Source: Candidatus Peribacteraceae bacterium (GTDB lineage: Bacteria > Patescibacteriota > Gracilibacteria > Peribacterales > Peribacteraceae). Taken from it: a stretch of DNA of 53,874 nucleotides. The stretch lies in assembly GCA_028699155.1 (NCBI GenBank), contig JAQVVD010000006.1:1-53874 (forward strand), read 5' to 3'. How positions within the stretch are numbered: position 1 is the first letter of the stretch; each line of letters begins with the position of its first letter. The position numbers and the translations under genes were made by a program. This document shows positions 9,209 to 17,041 of the stretch, piece by piece. The notes beneath the pieces are model-generated. The model had not been told where the DNA came from and searched no databases. It was given only the letters and a program-made list of their open reading frames with translations.

Positions 9209-9919
9209 ATGATGCGCGTACCAACAACCGACGTCTTCGCCTCTACAGGAATCCTTACGGCGCTCCTCTTCTGTGCCTGTTCGCCACAACCTCCTCCTCC
9301 CGAAATCATGGTGCTCCCCCGGGAGACGGAAGCGGAACTTCCCCGGAAAGTGAACCTCGACGTTCCGTTCTCCACCCAGGCTCCTTTCGCAGACTGGGAG
9401 GATCCGCGGCAGCAGGAAGGGTGCGAGGAGATGTCGCTCCTCATGGTGCACCACTACCTGGAGGGAACGGATCTGGAACCGCAGCAGGCACTCGATGAGC
9501 TCATGGCGCTCTCCGATTGGGAGAAGCAACACGGGTATACCCTGGATGTAACACTCACAGAACTGGCGCGCATTGCGGAGGAGTACTACGGACACGAGAC
9601 CACCGTGATCGAGGATGTGAGCGTTGACACCATCAAGCGGCTCCTGGCGAGCGGTCATCCCGTGATCGTTCCCGCAGCCGGCCGGAAGCTCGGGAACCCG
9701 TACTTCAGCGGCGAAGGCCCGTGGTACCACATGCTCGTACTCACCGGGTACGATGGGAAACGTTTCATTACCAACGATCCCGGGACACGCCGCGGGAAAG
9801 GCTACGAGTACACGTACGATGTCCTCCTCGGGGCGATCCATGACTGGACAGGAGTGAAGGAGGAAATCTCTACGGGACAGAAGCGTTTACTGATACTTGA
9901 CAAAACTGGACAACTATAA
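9209..9919 (+). CDS. Secreted C39-like cysteine protease family protein
   Basis: About 236 residues. N-terminal signal sequence with hydrophobic FASTGILTALLFCAC, possibly a lipoprotein although the lipobox is imperfect. The mature part is a peptidase_C39_2-like domain: LDVPFSTQAPFADWEDPRQ then QEGCEEMSLLMV (catalytic Cys), GHPVIVPAAG, and WYHMLVLTGYDGKRFITNDPG (catalytic His and Asp/Asn), the Q-C-H-D order of papain-like domains. It probably acts at or outside the cell surface. Start uncertain: ATG ATG at 9209/9212 gives the best signal peptide; an ATG at 9185 with a weak AGG before it would add eight residues. Confidence 0.8.
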   Translation: MMRVPTTDVFASTGILTALLFCACSPQPPPPEIMVLPRETEAELPRKVNLDVPFSTQAPFADWEDPRQQEGCEEMSLLMVHHYLEGTDLEPQQALDELMALSDWEKQHGYTLDVTLTELARIAEEYYGHETTVIEDVSVDTIKRLLASGHPVIVPAAGRKLGNPYFSGEGPWYHMLVLTGYDGKRFITNDPGTRRGKGYEYTYDVLLGAIHDWTGVKEEISTGQKRLLILDKTGQL

Positions 9920-9940
9920 TCAAAAGTCTACTATGCCGTT

Positions 9941-10417
9941 ATGGCACGCAAACGCAACGAAATCGGAGGAATTTCATACGATTCCGCTGCAGCATACGCA
10001 AGCATTCCCGAGAATCGTGAGCGTATTCTCGCGCATGCAGCAGATCTGCATGCGAATCTCGGTAGTGCATTTGCACGAAGGCATTTAGCGTGCAGCAAGA
10101 TCACTTGGGAGGAATTCCAGGCGTACCTTGCAACCCGGAATGGCAATGGAGAACGGCGGCACTCCGATGCTCTGCCTTCCCTGCAGGAGCGCCTCGCTAC
10201 TTCGATCATGGACATCCTGCCTGTGCGCATACATGAACCGCTCTTCTCCAAAGGAATCCTGATCGTTGCAGATCTGCACGGCAAGCCTGACAGCTTCCTC
10301 CGCACGATCTCGTGCATAGCGGCGGGGACAGTGCGTTTGATCAATACAATCCTGCTCGAGAAACTCTCCCTCAGACGAAATCCTGACGGCACGCTGGAGG
10401 ACTGCAACGGCGCTTAG
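9941..10417 (+). CDS. Hypothetical protein, 158 aa
   Basis: Soluble protein with no recognised family. Mostly helical prediction in the first 100 residues (AAAYASIPENRERILAHAAD, WEEFQAYLATRN), then a strand-like ILIVADLHGK and a hydrophobic C-terminal helix with TVRLINTILLEKL. The start is supported by a promoter: TGGACA, 16-bp spacer, TACTAT, then 6 nt to the ATG. The message would therefore be leaderless. It overlaps by 4 nt the end of a small convergent gene on the other strand. An opposite-strand frame of the same length was rejected on composition. Confidence 0.65.
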   Translation: MARKRNEIGGISYDSAAAYASIPENRERILAHAADLHANLGSAFARRHLACSKITWEEFQAYLATRNGNGERRHSDALPSLQERLATSIMDILPVRIHEPLFSKGILIVADLHGKPDSFLRTISCIAAGTVRLINTILLEKLSLRRNPDGTLEDCNGA

Positions 10418-10518
10418 AACGAGCTCCTCGCCATCACCAGGAAGAGTGAGAGGAAAATGATGGCTGTGATGTTCAGCTTCACGAGCAGGAAACTACGGGG
10501 CTTAGCTGTTCGATTCAT
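10414..10518 (-). CDS. Small single-pass membrane peptide, 34 aa
   Basis: Basic N-terminus (NRTAKPR) followed by one hydrophobic helix (VKLNITAIIFLSLFLVM) and a short Arg/Ser tail, stop TAA. The pattern of a tiny anchored peptide recurs in this window (15411-15521, 18970-19059, 31763-31897). GTACCT precedes the ATG by 8-9 nt. Its 3' end overlaps the convergent gene by 4 nt. No homology can be asserted; chance is possible at this length. Confidence 0.4.
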   Translation of the reverse strand: MNRTAKPRSFLLVKLNITAIIFLSLFLVMARSSF

Positions 10519-10673
10519 AGAAATTGGAGGTACGGCGGGGCACTGTAGCAGCACCCCTCGAACCGGCAAGCACCACAACTTGACAGTCCCACTCCATACA
10601 AGTATTCCTCATGACTTTACGATCTCACCGCTGCCCCATACACTGCTCCCAACGCATCTTCTCTCCGCATCCT

Positions 10674-12962
10674 ATGCATGTAAATCGTCCCGAACCAAAG
10701 TCGCTGATCGGTCAAGATCAGTCCGTTGTGCCACTCTCCGTTCAACGGGTGCTCAAGAGTGCCCAGAAGATCTCCACAGCTTGGATCGGCCCTGAGGAAT
10801 CGCCGGAACTCTCCCCAGAGGATGCGCGCGCCTACGAACTGGCGCACACGATCATGAAGCACATTGCAATCGAGGCGCCCCGCGTGCACAAATCGGGGCA
10901 TCCCGGCGGGTCGCTCTCCGCGTTCACCTTCTGCTACGGATTGCTGCGCCGCAGGAATCCGAAGGAAGATGCGGCGCTGCGCATGAGTGCCGGGCACCTC
11001 TCCCTGCTCGCCTACGGTCTGCAGTACCTGGGAGGGCGCGGACAGGATGATCCGCGCCTCGCATCGCCGCAGGCGATCATCGCTGAATTCCGTACGCCCA
11101 AGGGGCTCCCCGGGCACAGCGAAGCCGGCATCGGCGACATCCCCTTCGGATTCGGCCCGCTCGGAAAGGGCTTAAGCAACGGTCTGGGATACGCGCTCGG
11201 GAAGAAGATGCTGAAGAGAGACGGCGTCACCGACGTGATGATCGGAGACGGCGACGCGCAGGAAGGGCAGATTATAGAAGCCGCACGCCTGGCATCGTAT
11301 CTGGCACTCGATCACCTGATTGCGCACATCGACATGAATGACATCCAGCTGAGCAGCATGCCCTCGCACACGGTCGCCGCGGATCTCGCCGCGCTCTTCC
11401 ATGCCATAGGCTGGGCGGTGATCGAAGTGCAGAACGGCAATGATCCCGCGCAGGTGGAAGCGGCGCTCACCGCCGCGGATGCCCTCGTCGGCAAAGGGAA
11501 ACCCATCTGCGTCTGCTACTACACCACGATGGGGTACGGGGTGGAGACGATGGAAGCGGCGGCGAACAGAGGGTCGGCTTCCTTCCACGGTTCACCCATG
11601 AAAGATGAGGATGCGGCGAAGGAACTCGCCAAACTCACGCCGCTCGAAGAAGTGGTAAAGGAGTACGAGCCGTTCCGCAAAGCACTCGCCTCGCGCTACG
11701 AGGGGGCACCACCCGCATCGGAAATACTGCCTGCGCCGAAGAAGCTGAAACGGGCGGTGACGGCGGAGAAGGGAGCGGCGCGCAGGGACTTCGGCACCGT
11801 GCATGTTGCGCAGCTCATGGCGCAGGATCCGCGCGTGATCGTCCTGCACGGCGACCTTGCCGGGAGCGGCGGGTTCGATGCGGTGGAGAAGGAATTCCCC
11901 GGGCGCGTGATCAACTGCGGCGCGGCGGAAGCCAACATGTACATGATGGCATCGGGCTTGCGCCAGGCGGGGATGCTCCCGATCACCTACACCTTCGCCG
12001 CATTCGGCACCAATGAAGCCCGCGCGAACGCGCGCCTGATCGACATCAATTCCGGTCATGTCCCCTGCTCCGTGCTGCACGATTGCACCCACACGGGATT
12101 GAGCGTGGGCGAGGACGGAGAGACGCATCAGGAACGCAACTACGCGAATATCCCGCTCGACCGTACGCAGGTCTGGTGCACGGCGGATAGTAACCAATCC
12201 GCGGCCATCCTCGAACGCGGAATGGAGCTCGTTGCCCAGGGCAGGGAGAGCGCGTACGTCTTCATGCCGCGCTCTGGCCACGAGCAGCTCAAGAGCCCGA
12301 GCGGAGAAGTGATCTACGGAGCCGGGTACCGGTTCGATGGGCGCGCTGACCTGATCCGCGGGAACGGCGACACCTCCGACCAGCTCACCATCGTCGCGAC
12401 GGGCATTGCCGTTCACGATGCGATGGCTGCCGCAGATGCGCTGCGCGAAGGCTCGGAGCAGCTGCACATCCGCGTCCTCAATATCGCGTGCATTCGTCCG
12501 ATCGATGCGGCCGCAATTCTCCAGGCCGCACTGGAAACGCGGCACCTCCTGGTCGTGGAGGATCACCACAGTGAAGGCGGCCTCGCCTCGCAGGTTGCGG
12601 ATGTCATCGCCGATTTCTCACTCCCCTGTTCCCTGCGCCGCCTGGGCGTGGACCACTACTTCCCGTCCGCTCCGGCCAAAGACCTCAAGCTCCTCGCAGG
12701 GCTGGACACCGAGAGCATCATCGATGCAGTGCTGGACGAAGTGCGCGCAGAAGTCCGCGGCGGCGAAGATGCCTTCGTAACTGCGGTGAGCGAGCTGGCC
12801 CACAATCTGCAGCACAGCAGATTCCGCGAGACGGCTCAAGTCTTCGCCAAGAAACTCAAAGAAGAGAAAGGGTACATAGACGCGTTGCGGCAATTCTGGG
12901 CGAGTAAGGAATGCCCCAAGGCGAAGTTGCCGAAGAACGAGGATCTAATGGAGCAATTATAA
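10674..12962 (+). CDS. tkt: Transketolase
   Basis: 762 residues, somewhat longer than the usual 620-670. A thiamine diphosphate enzyme that transfers two-carbon ketol units between pentose and hexose phosphates. Seen: substrate/TPP His in HKSGHPGGS, FGPLGKGLSNGLG, the TPP-Mg motif GDGDAQEGQIIEAA...MNDIQ, and the pyrimidine-binding domain with GAAEANMYMMASG, the C-terminal transketolase domain IRVLNIACIRPID and VVEDHHSEGGLASQVAD. The ATG at 10674 gives a natural N-terminus; an upstream in-frame ATG at 10611 overlaps a TTGACA-type promoter (10580-10585). The leader is pyrimidine-rich. It completes the non-oxidative branch with the tal-gnd pair encoded nearby on the other strand. Confidence 0.95.
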   Translation: MHVNRPEPKSLIGQDQSVVPLSVQRVLKSAQKISTAWIGPEESPELSPEDARAYELAHTIMKHIAIEAPRVHKSGHPGGSLSAFTFCYGLLRRRNPKEDAALRMSAGHLSLLAYGLQYLGGRGQDDPRLASPQAIIAEFRTPKGLPGHSEAGIGDIPFGFGPLGKGLSNGLGYALGKKMLKRDGVTDVMIGDGDAQEGQIIEAARLASYLALDHLIAHIDMNDIQLSSMPSHTVAADLAALFHAIGWAVIEVQNGNDPAQVEAALTAADALVGKGKPICVCYYTTMGYGVETMEAAANRGSASFHGSPMKDEDAAKELAKLTPLEEVVKEYEPFRKALASRYEGAPPASEILPAPKKLKRAVTAEKGAARRDFGTVHVAQLMAQDPRVIVLHGDLAGSGGFDAVEKEFPGRVINCGAAEANMYMMASGLRQAGMLPITYTFAAFGTNEARANARLIDINSGHVPCSVLHDCTHTGLSVGEDGETHQERNYANIPLDRTQVWCTADSNQSAAILERGMELVAQGRESAYVFMPRSGHEQLKSPSGEVIYGAGYRFDGRADLIRGNGDTSDQLTIVATGIAVHDAMAAADALREGSEQLHIRVLNIACIRPIDAAAILQAALETRHLLVVEDHHSEGGLASQVADVIADFSLPCSLRRLGVDHYFPSAPAKDLKLLAGLDTESIIDAVLDEVRAEVRGGEDAFVTAVSELAHNLQHSRFRETAQVFAKKLKEEKGYIDALRQFWASKECPKAKLPKNEDLMEQL

Positions 12963-12990
12963 AAAAAACCCTGCGCCGAACGAGGGCTTT
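12961..12990 (-). terminator. Rho-independent terminator after tRNA-Ser(UGA)
   Basis: On the minus strand CCCTCG...CGCAGGG forms a short hairpin directly followed by eight T (12968-12961). It sits about 40 bp past the tRNA-Ser(UGA) gene and abuts the stop codon of the convergent transketolase gene. Confidence 0.65.
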
Positions 12991-13005
12991 GGTGAGGGCG
13001 GAGCT

Positions 13006-13025
13006 ACGCCTCATATGTGAGGCGT
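13006..13025. repeat. Palindrome fused to the 3' end of tRNA-Ser(UGA)
   Basis: Arms ACGCCTCA and TGAGGCGT are perfect complements around a 4-nt centre. It touches the encoded CCA. It is nearly identical to the palindrome at 3021-3044, with similarity reaching into GCTCCGCCC beyond the hairpin. Confidence 0.7.
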
Positions 13026-13114
13026 GGCGGAAGGGGTGGGATTCGAACCCACGAGACCCTTGCGGGCCTAACGGTTTTCAAGACCGTCGCCATCGACCAC
13101 TCGGCCACCCTTCC
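13025..13114 (-). tRNA. tRNA-Ser (anticodon UGA)
   Basis: Acceptor GGAAGGG (13114-13108) pairs with CCCTTCC (13035-13029). The anticodon stem ACGGT/ACCGT encloses CTTGAAA, anticodon TGA. It has a long variable arm (class II) with stem GGCCC..GGGTC, and T-loop TTCGAAT. CCA is encoded. It reads UCN codons, chiefly UCA/UCG. Confidence 0.97.
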
Positions 13115-13224
13115 TTCCGTACCTATTGTAGCTCTGATGCGAGCCGAACTAAAGATGCCGCACTCCCGAGTGAGGTGTGCCGGGTATAGTGTACATAAAT
13201 TAGTTTTTATTATATAATATACTT

Positions 13225-13608
13225 ATGGGAATCCGTGGAGAAATCGGCAACGCATGGGAAGGTACCAAGCGCACGTTCGCGAATTCCGGGAGGGAAACGT
13301 GGGATGCCGCCAAGAAATTGGATGTACCCGCCTTCTTCTGGAACCTTGGCATCGAACAGCCCGCCAAGGTGGGTTTGAACATCCTTGCCATCAGCACGAA
13401 GACCGCGCTCAAGATCTCCGGGCTGCTCCTCTGGAGAACCATGAAAACAGGCGCGAAAACTCTCACCATGCTTCCGCTCATTCCCATCGAAGCCGAGCGA
13501 AGGAGTTTCGATGCGCAGAACTATGCCGCTATGGCACGGGAGGCACCCGTTGCCATGCGGATTCCGGAGCATCCATCGCAGCAGGAACCGCTCCCGCAAG
13601 CAGCGTAA
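13225..13608 (+). CDS. Hypothetical protein, 127 aa
   Basis: No known family. The N-terminal 50 residues are amphipathic and charged (GNAWEGTKRTFANSGRETWDAAKKLD), the middle has a moderately hydrophobic stretch (VGLNILAISTKTALKISGLLLW) that could be membrane-associated, and the C-terminus is Pro/Gln-rich. TATAAT (13213-13218) ends 6 nt before the ATG, so translation probably starts at the very 5' end of the mRNA. It precedes the flavokinase gene on the same strand with a 30-nt gap. Confidence 0.65.
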   Translation: MGIRGEIGNAWEGTKRTFANSGRETWDAAKKLDVPAFFWNLGIEQPAKVGLNILAISTKTALKISGLLLWRTMKTGAKTLTMLPLIPIEAERRSFDAQNYAAMAREAPVAMRIPEHPSQQEPLPQAA

Positions 13609-13638
13609 ACGATTTGCCCTCTCGCCTGCTTTGGGTGC

Positions 13639-14013
13639 ATGCTCATAGCAATGCTCTCTTTCACAGCTGCAACCACCACGGGAGCCGGGCGCGGCAAGGG
13701 GCTTGGAACTCCGACAATCAACCTGAACCTTGAGCAAATCCCCGCCGCATTGGGAGAAGGAATCTATGCGTGTATCGCCAACGACCAGCCCGCGGTGATG
13801 CACTACGGACCGAGACCCGTCTTCCGCGACAGTACAACCTGCGAAGTGCATTTTCTCGATGCGGAGCCTGCGAAAGGCCTCGCATCGCTCACCGTCACCG
13901 TAGTGGAGAAGATCCGCGACGTGCGGGATTTTCCCAGCCCCGATGCACTCAAGGAACAAATAGAGGAGGATATTCTCTGTACAAGAGAAATACTTGAAAA
14001 TGGGAAATGGTAA
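13639..14013 (+). CDS. Stand-alone riboflavin kinase domain protein
   Basis: 124 residues, matching only the C-terminal flavokinase half of bifunctional RibF. It would phosphorylate riboflavin to FMN. Seen: GRGKGLGTPTINLNL (residues about 17-31, the ATP-binding PTxN signature), EGIYACIA, YGPRPVFRDSTTCEVHFLD (GxRPTF-EVHLLD motif), and the C-terminal IRDVRDFPSPDALKEQIEEDI helix typical of the family. The FAD synthetase half is absent, so FAD must come from another enzyme or from uptake. The match is clear in the order of motifs though short; loss of activity cannot be excluded. Confidence 0.8.
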   Translation: MLIAMLSFTAATTTGAGRGKGLGTPTINLNLEQIPAALGEGIYACIANDQPAVMHYGPRPVFRDSTTCEVHFLDAEPAKGLASLTVTVVEKIRDVRDFPSPDALKEQIEEDILCTREILENGKW

Positions 14014-14059
14014 ATGGAAAATTGCTTCATTTCCCATTTTCAATTTTCAATTTTCCATT
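13996..14059 (+). other. Two interleaved inverted repeats (pseudoknot-like) between flavokinase and MurE-like genes
   Basis: Stem 1: 14-bp perfect complement between 13996-14009 and 14028-14041. Stem 2: 12-bp perfect complement between 14013-14024 and 14048-14059. The arms alternate, so in RNA the two cannot nest and would form an H-type pseudoknot or compete. The segment is AT-rich and covers the flavokinase stop codon. Confidence 0.55.
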
Positions 14060-14092
14060 CACGGAAACGTGCATTTGCTATACTTCTCGCAC

Positions 14093-15385
14093 ATGCTCAG
14101 CTCACTGAAGCGCCTGATCGGCAATAGGAATCCACTGCGTCTGTGGTACCACCGCATGCGGGGTATTCTCGCGGTGCTGCTCTACGGTTTCCCAGCGCGG
14201 AACCTGACCGTGATCGGGGTGACCGGCACGGATGGAAAGACGACGACCGTCGGGATGGTCGCGCACATTCTCACCGCATCCGGCATTTCGTGCGGAGCCC
14301 TATCTACAGCCTTTTTTCAGGTGAAGGACTCTATCGTTTGGAACGCGACGCAGAAGACCTCTCCCTCACCGTTCATCGTGCAGAAATTCCTGCGGCGGCT
14401 CAAGAAGGAAGGCTGCACCCACGCCGTACTGGAATACTCATCCCACGGGCTCGTGCAAGGGAGGATGACGTGCACCTGGCCCAAGGTTGCCGCCATCACC
14501 AATACGTCCATGGAGCACCTGGATTACCACGGCACCATGGAGCAGTACAGGAAGGACAAGGCGCTGCTCTTCCGGCAGGCAAAGGAGGTACATGTCCTGA
14601 ATGCGGATGACGAAACATATCCCACGTACAAGAAACTCTCCGCCGAGAAGACGCTCGCGTATTCACGGCATCCGTTAGGGAAAGGAGCCATCGGCTTCTG
14701 GCTCTCCGGCATCGCGGCGACTCCGGGGGAAACCTCCGCTAAACTCCACGGCTCGTACTTTACCGAGACATGGGATCTGACAGTGCGTATCCCCGGGATC
14801 TTCAACCTGGAGAATGCGCTCTGCGCCATCGCTGCCGCACACGCTGTCGGCGTGCCGGTCGAGCGGTGCGCTGCCGCACTCTCCTCGTTTCGCGCAGCTG
14901 CCGGACGCATGGAACGCATTGACGAAGGGCAGCCGTTCTCCGTCTACATTGATTTCACCGTCACACCCAATGCGTATCGCAAGACGCTCACCGCGCTGCG
15001 CGAGATGATCGAACCGGGCAGGCGCATCCTCGTGCTCGCAGGCAGCTGCGGCGACCGCATGAGGGAGAAACGCCCGGAGGTCGGGAAGATTTGCAGTGAG
15101 CTTGCAGACATCGTCGTCATCGCGAACGAAGATCCCTACACGGAAGACCCGCAGAAGATCATCGAGGAAGTCTGGGCAGGAGTAGACCAGTCGCAAACAG
15201 AGGCACACCGGATCTCTGACCGCAGAGAAGCAATTGCATTCCTCTTGAAAGCAGCGCAGCCGGGTGATGCCGTTCTGCTCTGCGGCAAGGGCTCCGATAC
15301 AACCATGATGACCGCGGAAGGGCAGATCCCGTGGGATGAGCGCGAGGTCGTGAGAGAGATGTTAAAGGAAGCCGCCCATCCGTGA
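14093..15385 (+). CDS. MurE-like UDP-MurNAc-peptide ligase
   Basis: 430 residues, Mur ligase family, slightly shorter than typical MurE (about 490) and lacking most of the N-terminal substrate domain. It adds an amino acid to a UDP-MurNAc-peptide using ATP. Seen: P-loop GVTGTDGKTTTVGMVAHIL (about 43-61), SSHGL, NTSMEHLDYHGTMEQYRKDKALLF, IPGIFNLENALCAIAAAHA, YIDFTVTPNAYRKTLTAL and AGSCGDRMREKRPEVG, NEDPYTEDP near the C-terminus. The diaminopimelate signature DNPR is replaced by NEDPY-TEDP, as in several MurE proteins that accept other residues or MurT-like enzymes, so the donor amino acid is unclear. TATACT (14079-14084) lies 8 nt before the ATG. In-frame codons upstream to 13994 lie in the hairpin region and are not taken. 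Confidence 0.85.
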   Translation: MLSSLKRLIGNRNPLRLWYHRMRGILAVLLYGFPARNLTVIGVTGTDGKTTTVGMVAHILTASGISCGALSTAFFQVKDSIVWNATQKTSPSPFIVQKFLRRLKKEGCTHAVLEYSSHGLVQGRMTCTWPKVAAITNTSMEHLDYHGTMEQYRKDKALLFRQAKEVHVLNADDETYPTYKKLSAEKTLAYSRHPLGKGAIGFWLSGIAATPGETSAKLHGSYFTETWDLTVRIPGIFNLENALCAIAAAHAVGVPVERCAAALSSFRAAAGRMERIDEGQPFSVYIDFTVTPNAYRKTLTALREMIEPGRRILVLAGSCGDRMREKRPEVGKICSELADIVVIANEDPYTEDPQKIIEEVWAGVDQSQTEAHRISDRREAIAFLLKAAQPGDAVLLCGKGSDTTMMTAEGQIPWDEREVVREMLKEAAHP

Positions 15386-15410
15386 GGAGAGACGGCTCGG
15401 GTGCTCAGGA

Positions 15411-15521
15411 CTACTTCCGGTTGCGCCAGCGCTCTACAAGAGACGCAACGACGCAGTAGAGGAGAACCCCGACGATGCACGTGAGGTGCATCCACCCTTC
15501 TTCTTGCAGGAATTCTTCCAT
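15411..15521 (-). CDS. Small single-pass membrane protein, 36 aa
   Basis: Acidic N-terminus (EEFLQEEGW), one hydrophobic helix (LTCIVGVLLYCVVASLV) and a basic tail (ERWRNRK, stop TAG), an N-out/C-in type arrangement by charge. Unusually for this window it has a clear Shine-Dalgarno GGAAGG 7 nt before the ATG and a full promoter (-35 TAGACA at 15603-15598, 17-bp spacer, -10 TATAAT at 15580-15575). These signals make it a convincing real gene despite its size. Function unknown. Confidence 0.65.
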   Translation of the reverse strand: MEEFLQEEGWMHLTCIVGVLLYCVVASLVERWRNRK

Positions 15522-15574
15522 GATGAACCCTTCCTTTCTTGGGACATCGGATGGCCCCCCTGCAAGATATTTAT

Positions 15575-15603
15575 ATTATAAAATAGTATATATGATTTGT
15601 CTA
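15575..15603 (-). promoter_or_regulatory. Promoter of the 36-aa membrane protein; AT-rich divergent region
   Basis: TAGACA - 17 bp - TATAAT on the minus strand, inside an AT-rich stretch (15565-15640) between this small gene and rnhB. The stretch probably also holds the rnhB promoter (TATATG-type hexamers on the plus strand). Confidence 0.6.
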
Positions 15604-15641
15604 TATGTAGATGTGTCGTATTTCCTCCATGCTGCTTTCCG

Positions 15642-16226
15642 ATGTCCGAACGACAGAGAACCACCATCGCCGGCATCGATGAAGCGGGGCGGGGCGCACT
15701 GGCGGGTCCCGTCGTGGCTGCCGCCTGCATCCTGCCGGAACGGAAGAACCTGCACCCGCTCATCCGCGACAGCAAGCAGCTCACTCCTCAGGATCGGCTG
15801 GAAGCATACGCATGGATCTGCTCCTGCTGCCAGTACGGCATCGGCTCTTCCCTGGCATCCTTCATCGACAGCGACGGCATCCTTGCCGCAACGGAGAAGG
15901 CTATGCAGGATGCAGTTGCCGCACTCGCCACATCCGTCACGCCTACGTACCTCCTCGTCGACGGTCGCGACAAGTTCTGGTTTGACTACCCGCACAGTTC
16001 CATCATCCGCGGAGACGAGAGCGAACCGTGCATCAGCGCCGCATCGATCCTCGCCAAGGTCACGCGCGACCGCATGATGGAAGCATACGCAGCAGAGTTT
16101 CCCGCGTACGGATTCGATGCCCACAAGGGATACGGTACCGCCGAGCATTTCCTCGCACTCCGGCACCATGGGGAGTGCCCGCTGCACCGGCGCTCGTTCC
16201 TGAAGAGCATTGCAGTGAAGACGTGA
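15642..16226 (+). CDS. rnhB: Ribonuclease HII
   Basis: 194 residues, normal length. It cleaves the RNA strand of RNA-DNA hybrids and starts removal of misincorporated ribonucleotides. Seen: GIDEAGRGALAGPVVAAA (catalytic Asp and Glu), RDSKQLTPQDR, LLVDG (catalytic Asp), SAASILAKVTRDRMM (Asp) and HKGYGTAEH near the C-terminus, the full DEDD set. The ATG at 15642 (MSERQ...) is preferred over in-frame codons to 15597, which would add a Cys-rich, non-family extension. Its stop codon is 1 nt from the stop of convergent lgt, and both lie in a shared hairpin. Confidence 0.96.
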   Translation: MSERQRTTIAGIDEAGRGALAGPVVAAACILPERKNLHPLIRDSKQLTPQDRLEAYAWICSCCQYGIGSSLASFIDSDGILAATEKAMQDAVAALATSVTPTYLLVDGRDKFWFDYPHSSIIRGDESEPCISAASILAKVTRDRMMEAYAAEFPAYGFDAHKGYGTAEHFLALRHHGECPLHRRSFLKSIAVKT

Positions 16227-16241
16227 GCTATGCCTCACGTC
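16220..16241. terminator. Hairpin between convergent rnhB and lgt
   Basis: GACGTGAG (16220-16227) and CTCACGTC (16234-16241) are perfect complements with a 6-nt loop. The hairpin spans the stop codons of both genes. There is no T-tract, so it may block or process both transcripts rather than act as a canonical intrinsic terminator. Confidence 0.5.
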
Positions 16242-17019
16242 TCCTCGCCCATATCCACAGCGCGATGCCGGCAAGGAAGAGCGGGATTGTCAGAAGCTGC
16301 CCGCGCGAGAGCGTGAGCACACCCAAGTCGGTCAGCCCGTGCGCCTGCACGCGGAGGTACTCCAGCAGGAACCGCAGCGCGCCGTACAGCATGAAGAAGA
16401 GAGCCAGCCCCCTGCCCGGCACAGGCGGCCTGCTCCTGTAGAGGTACAGGCAGCAGAGCAGTGCAATGAGCACATCTTTCGCGACCGCGTAGAGCTGCGT
16501 CGGGTGCCGCAATCCCTCCACTTCGGGAATGGCAATCCCCCACGGCAGCGTCGTGACGGTTCCGTAGAGTTCCTGGTTGATGAAGTTGCCGATGCGCCCG
16601 AAGGAGAGGCCGATCGCAACCGGCACCACGAGGATGTCCGCTACGGCGAGGAAGGAGAGGCCGCGTTTCCGAATGGCGTAGAACAGGAGCGCCGTCACGC
16701 CGATGAATCCTCCGTGCGACGACATGCCTCCTCTCCAGATCGCAGGGATCTCGAGCGGGTGCTGCAGGAAGTACGCGGGTTCGTAGAAGAGCACGTACCC
16801 CAGCCTGCCTCCGAGAATGACGCCGATCACCCCCCATGTCAGCAGGGAGGACCACTCATCTCCGGAGAGCGAGAGACCGCGCTGCTTCTGCAGGATGCGC
16901 ACCAGGAAGAACGTGAGCAGGAACGCGAGCAGGTACATGATGCCGTACCAGTGCACGGCAAAACTTCCGATTGCAAGCGCGACCGTGCGGGATGGGAAGA
17001 ATTGCACCATTGCGTGCAT
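16228..17019 (-). CDS. lgt: Prolipoprotein diacylglyceryl transferase
   Basis: 263 residues, polytopic. It transfers diacylglycerol from phosphatidylglycerol to the lipobox Cys of prolipoproteins, the first step of lipoprotein maturation. Seen: VHWYGIMYLLAFL, GGRLGYVLFYEP, the family signature RGGMSSHGGFIG, and IGLSFGRIGNFINQELYGTVT with the essential Arg and Asn, then HPTQLYA. About seven hydrophobic segments. The ATG at 17019 has AGG 4-6 nt upstream; Met at 17010 is an alternative. It follows the sortase gene by 22 nt. Its presence fits the several lipobox proteins in this window. Confidence 0.95.
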   Translation of the reverse strand: MHAMVQFFPSRTVALAIGSFAVHWYGIMYLLAFLLTFFLVRILQKQRGLSLSGDEWSSLLTWGVIGVILGGRLGYVLFYEPAYFLQHPLEIPAIWRGGMSSHGGFIGVTALLFYAIRKRGLSFLAVADILVVPVAIGLSFGRIGNFINQELYGTVTTLPWGIAIPEVEGLRHPTQLYAVAKDVLIALLCCLYLYRSRPPVPGRGLALFFMLYGALRFLLEYLRVQAHGLTDLGVLTLSRGQLLTIPLFLAGIALWIWARRREA

Positions 17020-17041
17020 TCTACCTGCTTCAGGGCACCGA

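Noticed and set aside
9931-10407. 158-codon minus-strand frame opposite the hypothetical gene at 9941
   Set aside because: Ser/Arg-rich shadow composition. The plus frame has a well-spaced promoter (TGGACA-16-TACTAT) and normal protein composition.
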